From contig JADKHN010000001.1 of assembly GCA_016721725.1 (NCBI GenBank), forward strand, positions 992,001-1,056,000: a stretch of DNA of 64,000 nt, written 5' to 3'. Source of the stretch: Chitinophagaceae bacterium (GTDB lineage Bacteria; Bacteroidota; Bacteroidia; Chitinophagales; Chitinophagaceae). Numbering within the stretch: the stretch's first letter is position 1; each line of letters begins with the position of its first letter. This document shows, in pieces, positions 24,536-33,579 of this stretch. The notes under the pieces are model-generated. The model ran no database searches and was not told the origin of the DNA. It saw only the letters and a list, made by a program, of their open reading frames with translations. Position numbers and translations under genes: made by a program.

Positions 24536-24561
24536 GACATAATACCATATATTTTTTAGTA

Positions 24562-24892
24562 GTGGGTGCTGAATAATAGCTTTAATTCCAATGAAAACCT
24601 TTACTGTATTGCGTTTTGCTAAAAACTAGGTCGGTAAAAATATTTTTCATTTCGGGATAAACGGTCCTTTTTGCGTGACGGACGGGGGCTTTTTGGACAA
24701 AAATGGGTCTGTTTAACCCCATTTTCACCTGGGAGAAAGCTTGAATTTAGGGTTTTCACCCCTTGGGTTAAAAAACTATCTTTAGGGTAAGCGGGGATTA
24801 TTGTAAGCGGGCTGTTAATATTATGATAAGAACCGGGGACCCGCAGAAAACGGTCTTTCATTTGTTCATTTATTATCCAGGAGGTACAGATC
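24562..24892. other. Gene-free spacer before the lipoprotein gene
   Basis: No gene is supported here. A strong Shine-Dalgarno-like AGGAGG at 24880-24885, 8-9 nt before ATG 24893, is unusual for this genome and fixes the start of the next gene. No clear TAnnTTTG promoter was identified for it. Confidence 0.5.
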
Positions 24893-26038
24893 ATGAAATT
24901 TTTTTACCCTTTGGTTTTCGCTGTCCTGACCCTGGCATCTTGCAGCAGCAGCAAGGATTATATGTCCAGGATCGATGAGGACAAGACCCTGTTCGACGCC
25001 GTTAAGGCGCTGGGCAAACACGCGGATGATTCCGTTGCGGCCAAGGCTTTACCCGCATTATATACCCATGCCCGGGAGAAACACCTGAACAAGATCAGCA
25101 GTTACGGCAATTCCACGGAACTGAGCCGCTGGGATAAGATCATCAATGAATACAGTTTATTGCAGAAAATGTATGACGTCATTTCCCAGACTGACGCGGC
25201 CAGGCGACTGGTGGTTCCCAGCGATTATCAATCGGCCCTGGTGGAGAACAGGAACCGGGCCGCGGAAGATTATTACCGGGAGGCCGAGACCCTCCTGGCC
25301 CGGGAGAATAAAACAGATGCCCGGACCGCCTATGGTTATTATAAGCGGGCCGACAAGCTCCTGCCCGGCTATAAGGAATCCCGAAGCCGGATGAACGAAG
25401 CCTACCAGGCCGCCATTGTTGAGGTACTCATCAACCCGGTGGTAGACCGTACCTTTTTCTTCAACAACAGCTGGGGCAGTTACGGGACCAATTACAGCAA
25501 TGAATATTTTCAGCAGAACCTGATCCGCGAACTGGGCGGCGTCAATGCCAACCGTTATCCCGCCCGTTTTTACACCGAATGGGACCTGGGCCGGATCCGG
25601 GTGATACCCGACCTGGTGGTGAGCCTGACCTTACGCAACCTCGACATACCACGCCCCTCTACGCAAAATTACAGCCGCAACAGCAGTCGCCAGGTCAGCG
25701 TGGGCAAGGACAGCAGCGGCCGGGATATCTACCAGAATGTTTACGCCACAGTGAATATCGCCCGTTCCAGCTTCACCGCCCGGGTGGAAATGGAGGTGAA
25801 CATAACGGATGCCGCTACCCGAAAAACAGTCAGCACCAATACCTATCGTGAAGATTATTCCTGGCAGGAGGAGAATGCCACCTACACCGGCGACCAGCGT
25901 GCGCTCAGCGACCAGGACTGGAACCTGGTCAACAACCGGCGCTTTGACGAGCCCCGGAAGGAAGATGTGCTGAACGAGTTATACCGCCGCATCTATCCGC
26001 AGGTGAAGAACCGCATCGCCAATGTGGTGAGCTGGTAA
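24893..26038 (+). CDS. Lipoprotein of unknown function
   Basis: A 381-aa predicted lipoprotein: the signal MKFFYPLVFAVLTLASC ends in the lipobox Cys17. Residues 20-170 are helical and contain tetratricopeptide-like pairs (YYREAETLLARENKTDARTA, YYKRADKLLPGYKESR). The second half (about 180-381) is beta-rich, with many aromatic residues (FFFNNSWGSYGTNYSNEYF). No catalytic motif is seen. Likely at the periplasmic or outer face. A strong AGGAGG ribosome-binding site supports the start. Convergent with feoB, 41 nt apart. Confidence 0.85.
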   Translation: MKFFYPLVFAVLTLASCSSSKDYMSRIDEDKTLFDAVKALGKHADDSVAAKALPALYTHAREKHLNKISSYGNSTELSRWDKIINEYSLLQKMYDVISQTDAARRLVVPSDYQSALVENRNRAAEDYYREAETLLARENKTDARTAYGYYKRADKLLPGYKESRSRMNEAYQAAIVEVLINPVVDRTFFFNNSWGSYGTNYSNEYFQQNLIRELGGVNANRYPARFYTEWDLGRIRVIPDLVVSLTLRNLDIPRPSTQNYSRNSSRQVSVGKDSSGRDIYQNVYATVNIARSSFTARVEMEVNITDAATRKTVSTNTYREDYSWQEENATYTGDQRALSDQDWNLVNNRRFDEPRKEDVLNELYRRIYPQVKNRIANVVSW

Positions 26039-26079
26039 GATGCCCGAAGGGGTTCACTTAATTTAAAAAGAAGTTTATT

Positions 26080-28200
26080 TCAGCTGAAAGCCATAAAAGC
26101 GATCCAGCTCATGAGATAGGCCAGCCCGGTCATATACACCAATTGTATGGCCGGCCATTTCCAGCTCTTCGTTTCTCTTTTCACCACGGCCAGGGTGCTC
26201 ATGCATTGCATCGACAAGACATAAAAGATCAGTAAGGATAATCCCGTGGCGAGGTCGTACACTTTTGAACCATCGGGCCTCACCGCCGCAGCCATTTTTT
26301 GCCTCAGCGTATTGCCGCTGGCATCGGCATCCTCGCCCACACTGTAGAGCGTGGCCATCGTACCCACAAAGACCTCCCTGGCCGCGAAAGAAGTGATGAG
26401 GGCGATGCCGATCTTCCAGTCATATCCGAGCGGCCTGATGACCGGTTCTATGGACCTGCCCAAAATGCCGGCGAAGGAGTTTTGCAGTAATTCCGTTTTC
26501 CTGTGCTTGTTCAGTTCGGCCTCCTGCCCGGGATCCGCCTTGATCAGGATCTCGTATTTCGCCGTCACTTCACGCATTTTCTTTGGCGGACCGTAATTGC
26601 TCAGTCCCCAGAGCAGGAGACTGATGAGCATGATGATCTTTCCGGCGTCGAATACGAATATCCGGGCCTTGGCGATCATGGTGGTTAGTGCGTTCTTCCA
26701 GCGGGGGCCGCGGTACATGGGCAGCTCGAGGATGAAAAAACTGCGTTCCGTGCTTTTGATGAACCACTTCATCACCCAGGACACCACCAGGGCCATTACG
26801 GTACCCATCAGGTAAAGGGCCATCATCACCAGTCCCTGTAAACTTAAAAAACCAAGCACCAGTTTGGACGGGATCACCAGCGCGATCAGGATGGTATAGA
26901 CGGGTAAACGGGCGCTGCAACTCATGAGTGGTGTAATCATGATGGTGAGCAGCCGTTCTTTCTTGTTTTCGATATTCCTCGCGCTCATGATCGCCGGTAC
27001 GGCGCAGGCGAATCCGCTGATCATGGGCATGACGCTTTTGCCATTGAGTCCCACTTTGCGCATCAGCTTATCCGTTAGGAAGCTGATCCGGGCCATGTAT
27101 CCCGTATCCTCCAACAGCGTGATGAGTCCGAAGAGGATCATGATCTGCGGTATAAAAACCAGGATTCCGCTCAGGCCGGCCACAACACCGTTGATGAGCA
27201 GGTCGCTCCACCAGGCCACCGGAAGGTGGTTGCTGAGCCAGCCGCTGATCTGTCCGAAGGACCATTCGATCCCATCCATAGGGTATTTGGCCACCCAGAA
27301 AACGCTCTGGAAGAGGAGGAACAAAACGGTGAGCAGGATCAGGTACCCCCATCGGCGGTGCAACAACAGATCATCAAGCCTTTCACTGAACAGCGCTTTT
27401 TGAAGGGGGTCGCGCTCCACTACGGTCTGCTGCATGATGTGCTTGATGCGCCCGTAACGCTGCATGATCTCTTCGGCCTGTGTCTTTGTAGGATTGAACC
27501 GGTTGCCCTCTTCGATCTTTTCTATTTTATCCTGCAGGTCTTCCCCGAGCATGAAGTGCTCATGATTGATCAGGTAATGGATCGCGGCATAATCGCTGAT
27601 ATGCGGGAACAGTTCCCTGACCCCGGCAACAGCATCGGGCGCGAAGGAACGGTTGCTGATGAATTCGCGGCCGGAGAATGCGGTTAATTGTTCGGCGCTT
27701 TGTTCAAGCACTTTTTTCAGGGGGTCGATGCCTTTATTCTTGCGCGGATTCAGCGGAACAACCGGAACACCGAGTTCCCTTTCCAGTCCCGGGATATCGA
27801 TCTGTATGCCTTTTTGTTTGGCCAGGTCCATCATGGTGAGCGCCACCACCACCGGTACGCCCAGGTCGATGATCTGGGTACAGAAGAGCAGGTTCCTTTT
27901 AAGATTGCTGGCATCCGCGATCAGCAAAACCAGGTCAGGGCGTATCGCGGGGTCCTGGTTAAGCAGGATCCGGTAGGTCACCCATTCGTCGTGGCGCTTG
28001 GGGTAGAGGCTGTACGTGCCCGGGAGGTCGATCAGGGTGGCTTCGATCTCCGTTCCGATCCGGCAAAGGCCGGTCTTCTTGTCCACGGTCACCCCGGGGA
28101 AATTACCCACCTGCTGTTTCAGTCCCGTCAGGGCGTTGAACAGGGAGCTTTTTCCGCTGTTGGGATTGCCAACCAATGCGATATTGATGCGCTTAGACAA
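26080..28200 (-). CDS. feoB: Ferrous iron transporter FeoB
   Basis: Imports Fe(II) across the inner membrane. A G-protein domain is at the N-terminus (GNPNSGKSS G1, TVDKKTG switch, DLPGTYSL G3, TMMD G4). Gate-type membrane segments follow, including the Cys-containing FACAVPAIMSARNIENKKERLLTIMITPLMSCSARLPVY. The start is a TTG. The one at 28200 begins SKRINIALVG, the family's usual N-terminus, giving 706 aa. A longer TTG start at 28248 would lie on a -7-like TATTTTTG (28253-28246), so 28200 is preferred. No feoA is seen next to it. Confidence 0.95.
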   Translation of the reverse strand: MSKRINIALVGNPNSGKSSLFNALTGLKQQVGNFPGVTVDKKTGLCRIGTEIEATLIDLPGTYSLYPKRHDEWVTYRILLNQDPAIRPDLVLLIADASNLKRNLLFCTQIIDLGVPVVVALTMMDLAKQKGIQIDIPGLERELGVPVVPLNPRKNKGIDPLKKVLEQSAEQLTAFSGREFISNRSFAPDAVAGVRELFPHISDYAAIHYLINHEHFMLGEDLQDKIEKIEEGNRFNPTKTQAEEIMQRYGRIKHIMQQTVVERDPLQKALFSERLDDLLLHRRWGYLILLTVLFLLFQSVFWVAKYPMDGIEWSFGQISGWLSNHLPVAWWSDLLINGVVAGLSGILVFIPQIMILFGLITLLEDTGYMARISFLTDKLMRKVGLNGKSVMPMISGFACAVPAIMSARNIENKKERLLTIMITPLMSCSARLPVYTILIALVIPSKLVLGFLSLQGLVMMALYLMGTVMALVVSWVMKWFIKSTERSFFILELPMYRGPRWKNALTTMIAKARIFVFDAGKIIMLISLLLWGLSNYGPPKKMREVTAKYEILIKADPGQEAELNKHRKTELLQNSFAGILGRSIEPVIRPLGYDWKIGIALITSFAAREVFVGTMATLYSVGEDADASGNTLRQKMAAAVRPDGSKVYDLATGLSLLIFYVLSMQCMSTLAVVKRETKSWKWPAIQLVYMTGLAYLMSWIAFMAFS

Positions 28201-28245
28201 AATAGAAATAAAGGTCTCCGGATGAATGTCCTGCCGGAATGGCTG

Positions 28246-28253
28246 CAAAAATA
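28246..28253 (-). promoter_or_regulatory. -7 element TATTTTTG of feoB
   Basis: TATTTTTG fits TAnnTTTG and would give a leader of about 40 nt to the TTG at 28200. No -33 TTG is seen, and no Fur box is recognisable by eye. Confidence 0.4.
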
Positions 28254-28301
28254 ACCCTATTGAGGCTTTTGTACTTACGAATTCAGAAAGATGCCCGGTA
28301 A

Positions 28302-28340
28302 ATAAAAAAACCCCTCCTTTCCCGGAGGGGTTTCGGCTTT
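28302..28340 (-). terminator. Terminator after the VCBS-repeat gene
   Basis: AACCCCTCC (28309-28317) and GGAGGGGTT (28324-28332) form a strong 9-bp stem, with AAAAAAA on the plus-strand left side, i.e. a T7 tract in the minus-strand RNA. It lies 71 nt past the stop of the 28404-31778 gene. Confidence 0.85.
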
Positions 28341-28403
28341 TCGGCTATAATTAATTAAGGCATCATTATAACGGCCTCCTATGATTCACAGATTTATTCA
28401 ATC

Positions 28404-31400
28404 TTATTTCACCGAGAACACCCGGGCTTCCCCGCTGTTCTTCAGCAGGATCACGGAGCGGGACTTGCTATTTTTGAGATAAACGATCCTCCTTACTTCG
28501 CCGCGGACATTCAATCCCGACCGGATCGCCGGAATATCAATGAATCCCGCCCGTCCGTCTCCTTTGAGCAGGATCGCCGCAGTGGCATCGTAATTACCCA
28601 CCATCACGGCAGGGTCATTGGTGTTTCCAACGGCTAAAATATCTTTGATGCCATCCTGGTCGAAATCTTCCACCACCAGGTCATTGATATTCGAAAATTG
28701 CGCCCTTTCCGGGAAGGGTTTGAAGCGGAATGCGCCATGACCCTCATTGATCAGCACACCTGATTCAAAGCAGCGGGCCATGTACACATCCATCCCCTTT
28801 TTTTGTTCAGGTGTGAACAGGTTTTCGAGCGTGGTGCCCGAATAGTCCTTGTACCGGATGAATTTCTTTCTCATCGAAGGCATCTGGTCGATCAGCTGGT
28901 CACGGCTGAAGAGCGGGTAACATTTCCCCTGGTTGTAAAAACCAAGTACTGCATCGTAACTGCCGTTATTGTCGAAGTCCTTGGCGTAAATGGTACAAGG
29001 ATGATGGAAGTCGCCGCCAATCGTGGAATTCAATCCCCGGTTACCCAGGATGATATCGAGGTCTCCGTCCTTGTCCAGGTCCTCGGTCCTGACCGTATAC
29101 CAAAGACCCTTCAGTTCATCCAGGTCAACAAGACTGTCTTTTTTCACCGGGTTACTGAGGCTGATGGTCACGGTATTGCTGCTCCTGGTGAATTGGCCGT
29201 TCTGCCAGGTAAAGATCATAGGGGCCATCCATTCTCCGCAGAGGATGAGTTCCTTCCTGCCATCCCCGTCAAGATCAGACCAGTTGGCCTGGTTGATGAT
29301 GCCCGGGTTCAGCAGCGGCGACGCGAAGCTTGCGGTCACATCGGTGAATTCGCCCTTGTTGTTTTGGAGAAGCATGCTCCTGTCGGCCTGGGGAAATTTA
29401 CCGGGCAGCACATGACCCCCGACAAACAGATCCAGGTCTCCGTCGCCATCGAGATCGAGCGGAAGGATGCAGGACCCGTTATATCCTTCGGCCGGCAGGG
29501 CATTGGTATTCCTTGTAAAATTACCCTTGCCGTCATTCCGGTAGAGCCGGTCCTGGTATTGAACAGAACCCCGGTCAAATTCGGCGCCGCCACTTACTAC
29601 ATAAAGATCCTTATCGCCATCCCCGTCGGCATCAAAGAAAAGGGCCGCCATATCCTCGTATGACTTATCGGCAATGAAAGCCGGCTGATTTTTTTCCGTG
29701 AATGACCCATCGGCATTCAGGAGCAATAATTTTCCGGCTATGCCGGCAGCTCCGCCGATGTAGAGGTCTTCGCGTCCATCGCCATTCACATCACCCAGGG
29801 CATGATAAGGGCCTTTCCGGCTGCACTTGTAGGGGATCAGTGGTTCACGTTTGAAATCGATATAGTTGTTCTCACTCTGGACATATTTCAATTTGCCTTC
29901 GTTGCTGATGTCTTTGAATAGGGGATCGGGTTTAAGGGGAGCCGCGACGGGCTGGGTGGCATCCGATTCGTAAACGGTAAGCACCTGGTTGGTCTTCACC
30001 TGTTCCAGCACGATCTTCTTCCCGGAAAGGAAAATGATCTCCACCCGGGGGATGATGGCCTGGTCACCCGTTCCGAAATGCAGGACGTGTTCACCGCTGG
30101 AGAGGAAGCCGCGTTGCGGATCATAATGCTGCACCTGCGTGGTACCATCGGCGCCGGTCAATTTCACGATGGTCCCATATAGTTCATCGGGCGAAACTTT
30201 GGATCTCAATAATTTGAACCGCAGGTAATTGGCGCCGCCCATTTCCCGGGAATTGTTCCGGTATACGAATGCCGGGTCATCCACATTGCTGACCACGAGG
30301 TCAAGGTCTCCGTCGTTATCCAGGTCCGCATAAGCGGCACCGTTAGAGAGGGAGCCCGGCTGATCGGCCCAGGTATCCGAATAATTGTCAAACTTCAGGG
30401 AAGCGTTATTGTGGTAAAAATAGTTTTTTGTTTTTACGGAGGGGATGCTGGATAGCCAGGTGTTGAGGTTTACGGAACGGCCGCTGTTCATTTGTTTCAT
30501 GATCGAATCCAGTACAAAGACCTTATAATCCCAGTCGGTGATGTCGCGTTTTAAACCATTGGTGACATACATATCCTTCCACCCGTCATTATCCAGGTCG
30601 GCGATCAATGGCGCCCAGCTCCATTCCGTGGCGGAAACACCCGAATAATTGGCGATCTCGCTGAAGGTTCCGTTCCCGTTGTTCAGTTGCAGGGTGTTCC
30701 GGGGGTATTGGAAAAACAGGTTATAGTCGATCATCAGCTGGAACTTGTCGTAGTTCTGATTCACGGCAAAGAGCTGTTTTTGTCTTACAGGCTCATCCAC
30801 GGCCATGTCCACAACAAAAATATCTTCCAGTCCGTCGTTGTTGATATCGTTGATGTCGGACCCCATGGCCGAGAAGCTGACATGATTCAGGTATTCGGTC
30901 ATCCGGTTGGTGAAGGTCCCGTTCCGGTTGTTGATATAGATGCAGTCGGGTTTATTGAAATCGTTCGCTACGTAGATGTCCGGCCAGCCGTCATTATTGA
31001 AATCATGGATGGAGGCGCTGAGGCCGAATGCAAAGTCGATAAGGCCGGCCTTCCGGGTCACATCAACGAATTTCCCATTGCGGTTCTCATAAAGCCGGTC
31101 GCTGGTATTCACAGTCACCGTATCGTCGATCCGGGTGAGTTTGCCGTTGATCATGGCGGCATTGATGGTCATGGTCTTGCTGAAATCGTCCGGGTGGTCC
31201 ACAAAAAAAACGTCCTTGTCGCCGTCCTTATCGAAATCGAAGAAATAGGCCTGTATGGTGAAACTCTTGTCTTCCAGTCCGTATTCCGCTGCCCGGTTGG
31301 TGAAGGTGCCGTTCTTGTTATTGATGTAGAGCATTTTTTTCCTCAGCGAGGGGTCTTTGAAGCCGGACTTACATACAAAGAGGTCGAGGTAGCCGTCGTT

Positions 31401-31778
31401 GTTGATGTCCACCATATTGACACCGGTCTTGAGTCCTTCACCGCCGTTGACTCCGGCTGATTCCGTGATGTCCCTGAATTTGAGGTCACCCAGGTTGAGG
31501 TATAATTTATTGTAGCCTCTTGTTGCGGAGAAATAGATATCGGGCAAGCCGTCGTTATTGATATCACCGATGGCGACACCTCCTCCGGCATAGAGGTTCT
31601 CGTACAGGTACATGAACATGGTCGCGTCCTCCAGCACATCATTCCTGAACGTGATGCCGGTGCTGTTGCCCGGCATCAGGGTAAAGCGTTTATTGTTCCC
31701 TGATGGTTGTGCCGTTACGCAAACTGTTGGCAAGCACAGTATGAGGGCAATCAGTGAACGGTTAAAGAGATTTGTCAT
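28404..31778 (-). CDS. CRTAC1-like VCBS/FG-GAP repeat and ASPIC/UnbV protein
   Basis: Large secreted beta-propeller protein of 1124 aa from ATG 31778; an alternative GTG at 31790 overlaps the upstream stop as GTGA. Signal peptide about residues 1-24. Many calcium-binding FG-GAP/VCBS blades are seen (for example GDINNDGLPDIYF, VDINNDGYLDLFVCKSG, DFDKDGDKDVFFVDHPDD, DLDGDGDLDLFVGGH, DLDKDGDLDIILGNRG). In the middle an ASPIC/UnbV-type domain (about 520-600) includes VQHYDPQRGFLSSGEHVLHFGTG. Such proteins bind surfaces or glycans outside the cell; the ligand is unknown. It directly follows a vanadium-haloperoxidase-like gene in the same unit. Confidence 0.92.
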   Translation of the reverse strand: MTNLFNRSLIALILCLPTVCVTAQPSGNNKRFTLMPGNSTGITFRNDVLEDATMFMYLYENLYAGGGVAIGDINNDGLPDIYFSATRGYNKLYLNLGDLKFRDITESAGVNGGEGLKTGVNMVDINNDGYLDLFVCKSGFKDPSLRKKMLYINNKNGTFTNRAAEYGLEDKSFTIQAYFFDFDKDGDKDVFFVDHPDDFSKTMTINAAMINGKLTRIDDTVTVNTSDRLYENRNGKFVDVTRKAGLIDFAFGLSASIHDFNNDGWPDIYVANDFNKPDCIYINNRNGTFTNRMTEYLNHVSFSAMGSDINDINNDGLEDIFVVDMAVDEPVRQKQLFAVNQNYDKFQLMIDYNLFFQYPRNTLQLNNGNGTFSEIANYSGVSATEWSWAPLIADLDNDGWKDMYVTNGLKRDITDWDYKVFVLDSIMKQMNSGRSVNLNTWLSSIPSVKTKNYFYHNNASLKFDNYSDTWADQPGSLSNGAAYADLDNDGDLDLVVSNVDDPAFVYRNNSREMGGANYLRFKLLRSKVSPDELYGTIVKLTGADGTTQVQHYDPQRGFLSSGEHVLHFGTGDQAIIPRVEIIFLSGKKIVLEQVKTNQVLTVYESDATQPVAAPLKPDPLFKDISNEGKLKYVQSENNYIDFKREPLIPYKCSRKGPYHALGDVNGDGREDLYIGGAAGIAGKLLLLNADGSFTEKNQPAFIADKSYEDMAALFFDADGDGDKDLYVVSGGAEFDRGSVQYQDRLYRNDGKGNFTRNTNALPAEGYNGSCILPLDLDGDGDLDLFVGGHVLPGKFPQADRSMLLQNNKGEFTDVTASFASPLLNPGIINQANWSDLDGDGRKELILCGEWMAPMIFTWQNGQFTRSSNTVTISLSNPVKKDSLVDLDELKGLWYTVRTEDLDKDGDLDIILGNRGLNSTIGGDFHHPCTIYAKDFDNNGSYDAVLGFYNQGKCYPLFSRDQLIDQMPSMRKKFIRYKDYSGTTLENLFTPEQKKGMDVYMARCFESGVLINEGHGAFRFKPFPERAQFSNINDLVVEDFDQDGIKDILAVGNTNDPAVMVGNYDATAAILLKGDGRAGFIDIPAIRSGLNVRGEVRRIVYLKNSKSRSVILLKNSGEARVFSVK

Positions 31779-31786
31779 ATGGAGAA

Positions 31787-33106
31787 TCACCGGCTGGCCC
31801 GGGCGTTTTTATATACAGCTAATACATGCCTGCCCACGGCTTTTCCCTGCTCCACACTGATCCTGGCCGTTTCGGGGTAGTGAATACCTCCGTACACCCG
31901 GCTGGTAGAGGATTCCAGGGAAGCTTCATAAAATGAATGGAAACTGCGCGGGGGAGAACCGAAGGGGATCTCCGTCTTGTCGGTAAACGCAAAAGGCTCA
32001 CCCAGCAGGTCGGTGAGGATGGTGGCACAGGCATTGGAGACCACGGAATGCCCGCTGGTGAATTCGGGGAATGGCGGAGTTTGGATATAGGGTTGCCAAT
32101 TTTTATCAATTAGCCGGTTGATGATGGTGATGGGCCTGATGAGACTGGTTCGGTACTTTTCATCCCAGCAACTGATGAAGGCGTCGAACATCGCGATGGC
32201 GGACAAGGCATAAACTTGTGCCGCTTTTTCCACCGATACGTTCTTTTGCAGGCAGGCCTGTTTGGCGATCATGATCCAGTGCCCGGCAGGGGAGATCTTA
32301 TGTACGAAATAACTGAGGTGCCCGATGTTGACGGCCACATTGGGATTGTCATCCCAGTAGAGGGCCGTGGCTTTCCGAACGGTGTCCAGGGTATTGCCGA
32401 TCCGGTAAACCTCCATCATGGTCTTATAGAACAGGGAGTTCTTCGAAGTGCTGAACACCAGTTTTTCCTGAGGGGAGAACTGGGAGGCATTCGCCAGGGT
32501 CATCGGCCGTATGGTATTCCAGTGCGGTTCAAGGCCCTGGGCATAGTCCAGCGGCGTGGGTTGCCAGGCGCCCTGGGCTTTCGATAAGACATAACGGTAA
32601 AGGCCCCTCGATTTCAGGTAATTGTCCCGCTTGGTCCAGGCAATGATGGTATCGGCCACGGCCTTGCCATAGGACATGGAGGCCCGGGTAAGCGAAGTAT
32701 CGCTTTGCCTGAACAGGGAATCGGTGAAGGACTTTCTCCATTCCTCGAACTTGAATTCGGAGCCCACCAGGCTTTGTGCCACATAAGAAAAGGAGACACA
32801 GGCGGAGATGAAGGGATCGACATGGCCGGGTGTTTTGGGCAGATGTTTCAGGTCGTTCAGACGGCCTTCCATCGAGGGCATGGAGGGGTCTTCGGTCCGG
32901 ATGCATTCGTAAAAAGCGATCTGGGGATAAACATAGACCCGGCAGGCGATGGGGGGAGGAAAAAGATCGACCATCACGGTGTTCACCAGGAGGTCGTTGA
33001 GGGCATGCAGGGTTTGCGCTTTGTCCTGGGCAAACAGGTCACTACAGGTCAGAAGGGATAAAAGCCCGAAGCTATATCTGACGAAGATCGATTTTCCATT
33101 ACGCAT
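31787..33106 (-). CDS. Vanadium-dependent haloperoxidase/PAP2-like protein
   Basis: A 439-aa exported protein with a signal peptide (FLFSL region ending LFAQ, about residues 1-26). The vanadate/phosphate pocket motifs are present in order: K-x6-RP (KYRTSLIRP), SGH (PEFTSGHSVVSNA; the usual PSGH reads TSGH) and SRxYGGIHY near the C-terminus. This fits the vanadium haloperoxidase and PAP2 phosphatase superfamily; which reaction it performs cannot be told from sequence. It is followed without a gap by a CRTAC1-like protein, a pairing known in Bacteroidota. Confidence 0.9.
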   Translation of the reverse strand: MRNGKSIFVRYSFGLLSLLTCSDLFAQDKAQTLHALNDLLVNTVMVDLFPPPIACRVYVYPQIAFYECIRTEDPSMPSMEGRLNDLKHLPKTPGHVDPFISACVSFSYVAQSLVGSEFKFEEWRKSFTDSLFRQSDTSLTRASMSYGKAVADTIIAWTKRDNYLKSRGLYRYVLSKAQGAWQPTPLDYAQGLEPHWNTIRPMTLANASQFSPQEKLVFSTSKNSLFYKTMMEVYRIGNTLDTVRKATALYWDDNPNVAVNIGHLSYFVHKISPAGHWIMIAKQACLQKNVSVEKAAQVYALSAIAMFDAFISCWDEKYRTSLIRPITIINRLIDKNWQPYIQTPPFPEFTSGHSVVSNACATILTDLLGEPFAFTDKTEIPFGSPPRSFHSFYEASLESSTSRVYGGIHYPETARISVEQGKAVGRHVLAVYKNARASR

Positions 33107-33158
33107 AAACAGACCGTTTAAATAGGGTCTAAATTTAAGAAAATTTGTTGGTCTGTTT
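33107..33158. promoter_or_regulatory. Inverted repeat before the haloperoxidase gene
   Basis: AAACAGACC (33107-33115) and GGTCTGTTT (33150-33158) form perfect 9-bp arms, 34 nt apart, right upstream of the gene start. Between them TAAATTTAG (minus strand, about 33134-33126) is a poor TAnnTTTG. It could be an operator; no regulator is nearby. Confidence 0.35.
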
Positions 33159-33204
33159 CAGTAATGCCAAATCAGGCTGGTAATTAACCCGGGAAACAAC
33201 GGGT

Positions 33205-33519
33205 TCAGCTCATTGCAGCCTGTTCTTTCTTAAGCTGGCGGTCCAGGGCGAAGGTCCCGAACGGGAGTATGGCCGCTACAAAAGCAAGGGCCAGCCAGCC
33301 GATCGATTTTTTGAATTCGGTCATCACGTTGAAAGCGAGGTAAACATAACCTACGAACAGGGCGCCATGCGCCCAACCGAAGAATTTGACCGCTTCAGGC
33401 AGGTTGTAAAAATATTTCAGCGGCATGGCGATACCCAGCAGGATGAGAAAGGAGATGCCTTCGGCGATGGCGACCATCCTGAAACGGTAGAGGAGTTTTT
33501 TTAAAGAATCGTTGTTCAT
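33205..33519 (-). CDS. DUF3817 membrane protein
   Basis: A 104-aa protein with three hydrophobic segments: FRMVAIAEGISFLILLGIAMPLKY, VKFFGWAHGALFVGYVYLAF and GWLALAFVAAILPFGTFALD. The GISFLILLG and GWAHG motifs are hallmarks of DUF3817. Function unknown. It lies 60 nt downstream of mqnC on the same strand, with a palindromic repeat between. A role in quinone metabolism is only a guess from proximity. Confidence 0.9.
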   Translation of the reverse strand: MNNDSLKKLLYRFRMVAIAEGISFLILLGIAMPLKYFYNLPEAVKFFGWAHGALFVGYVYLAFNVMTEFKKSIGWLALAFVAAILPFGTFALDRQLKKEQAAMS

Positions 33520-33536
33520 GTTTTTTAAAATTTATT

Positions 33537-33560
33537 CTGGTTGGTGAGGACACCAACCAG
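33537..33560. repeat. GGTTGGTG palindrome between mqnC and DUF3817 gene
   Basis: CTGGTTGGTG (33537-33546) and CACCAACCAG (33551-33560) pair perfectly over a 4-nt AGGA loop. A related but degenerate copy (GGTTGGTGAGGACATTGAACAG) occurs at 56762-56783, so this is a dispersed element. Confidence 0.6.
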
Positions 33561-33579
33561 GGCGAGGCGAGGCTTTGCC

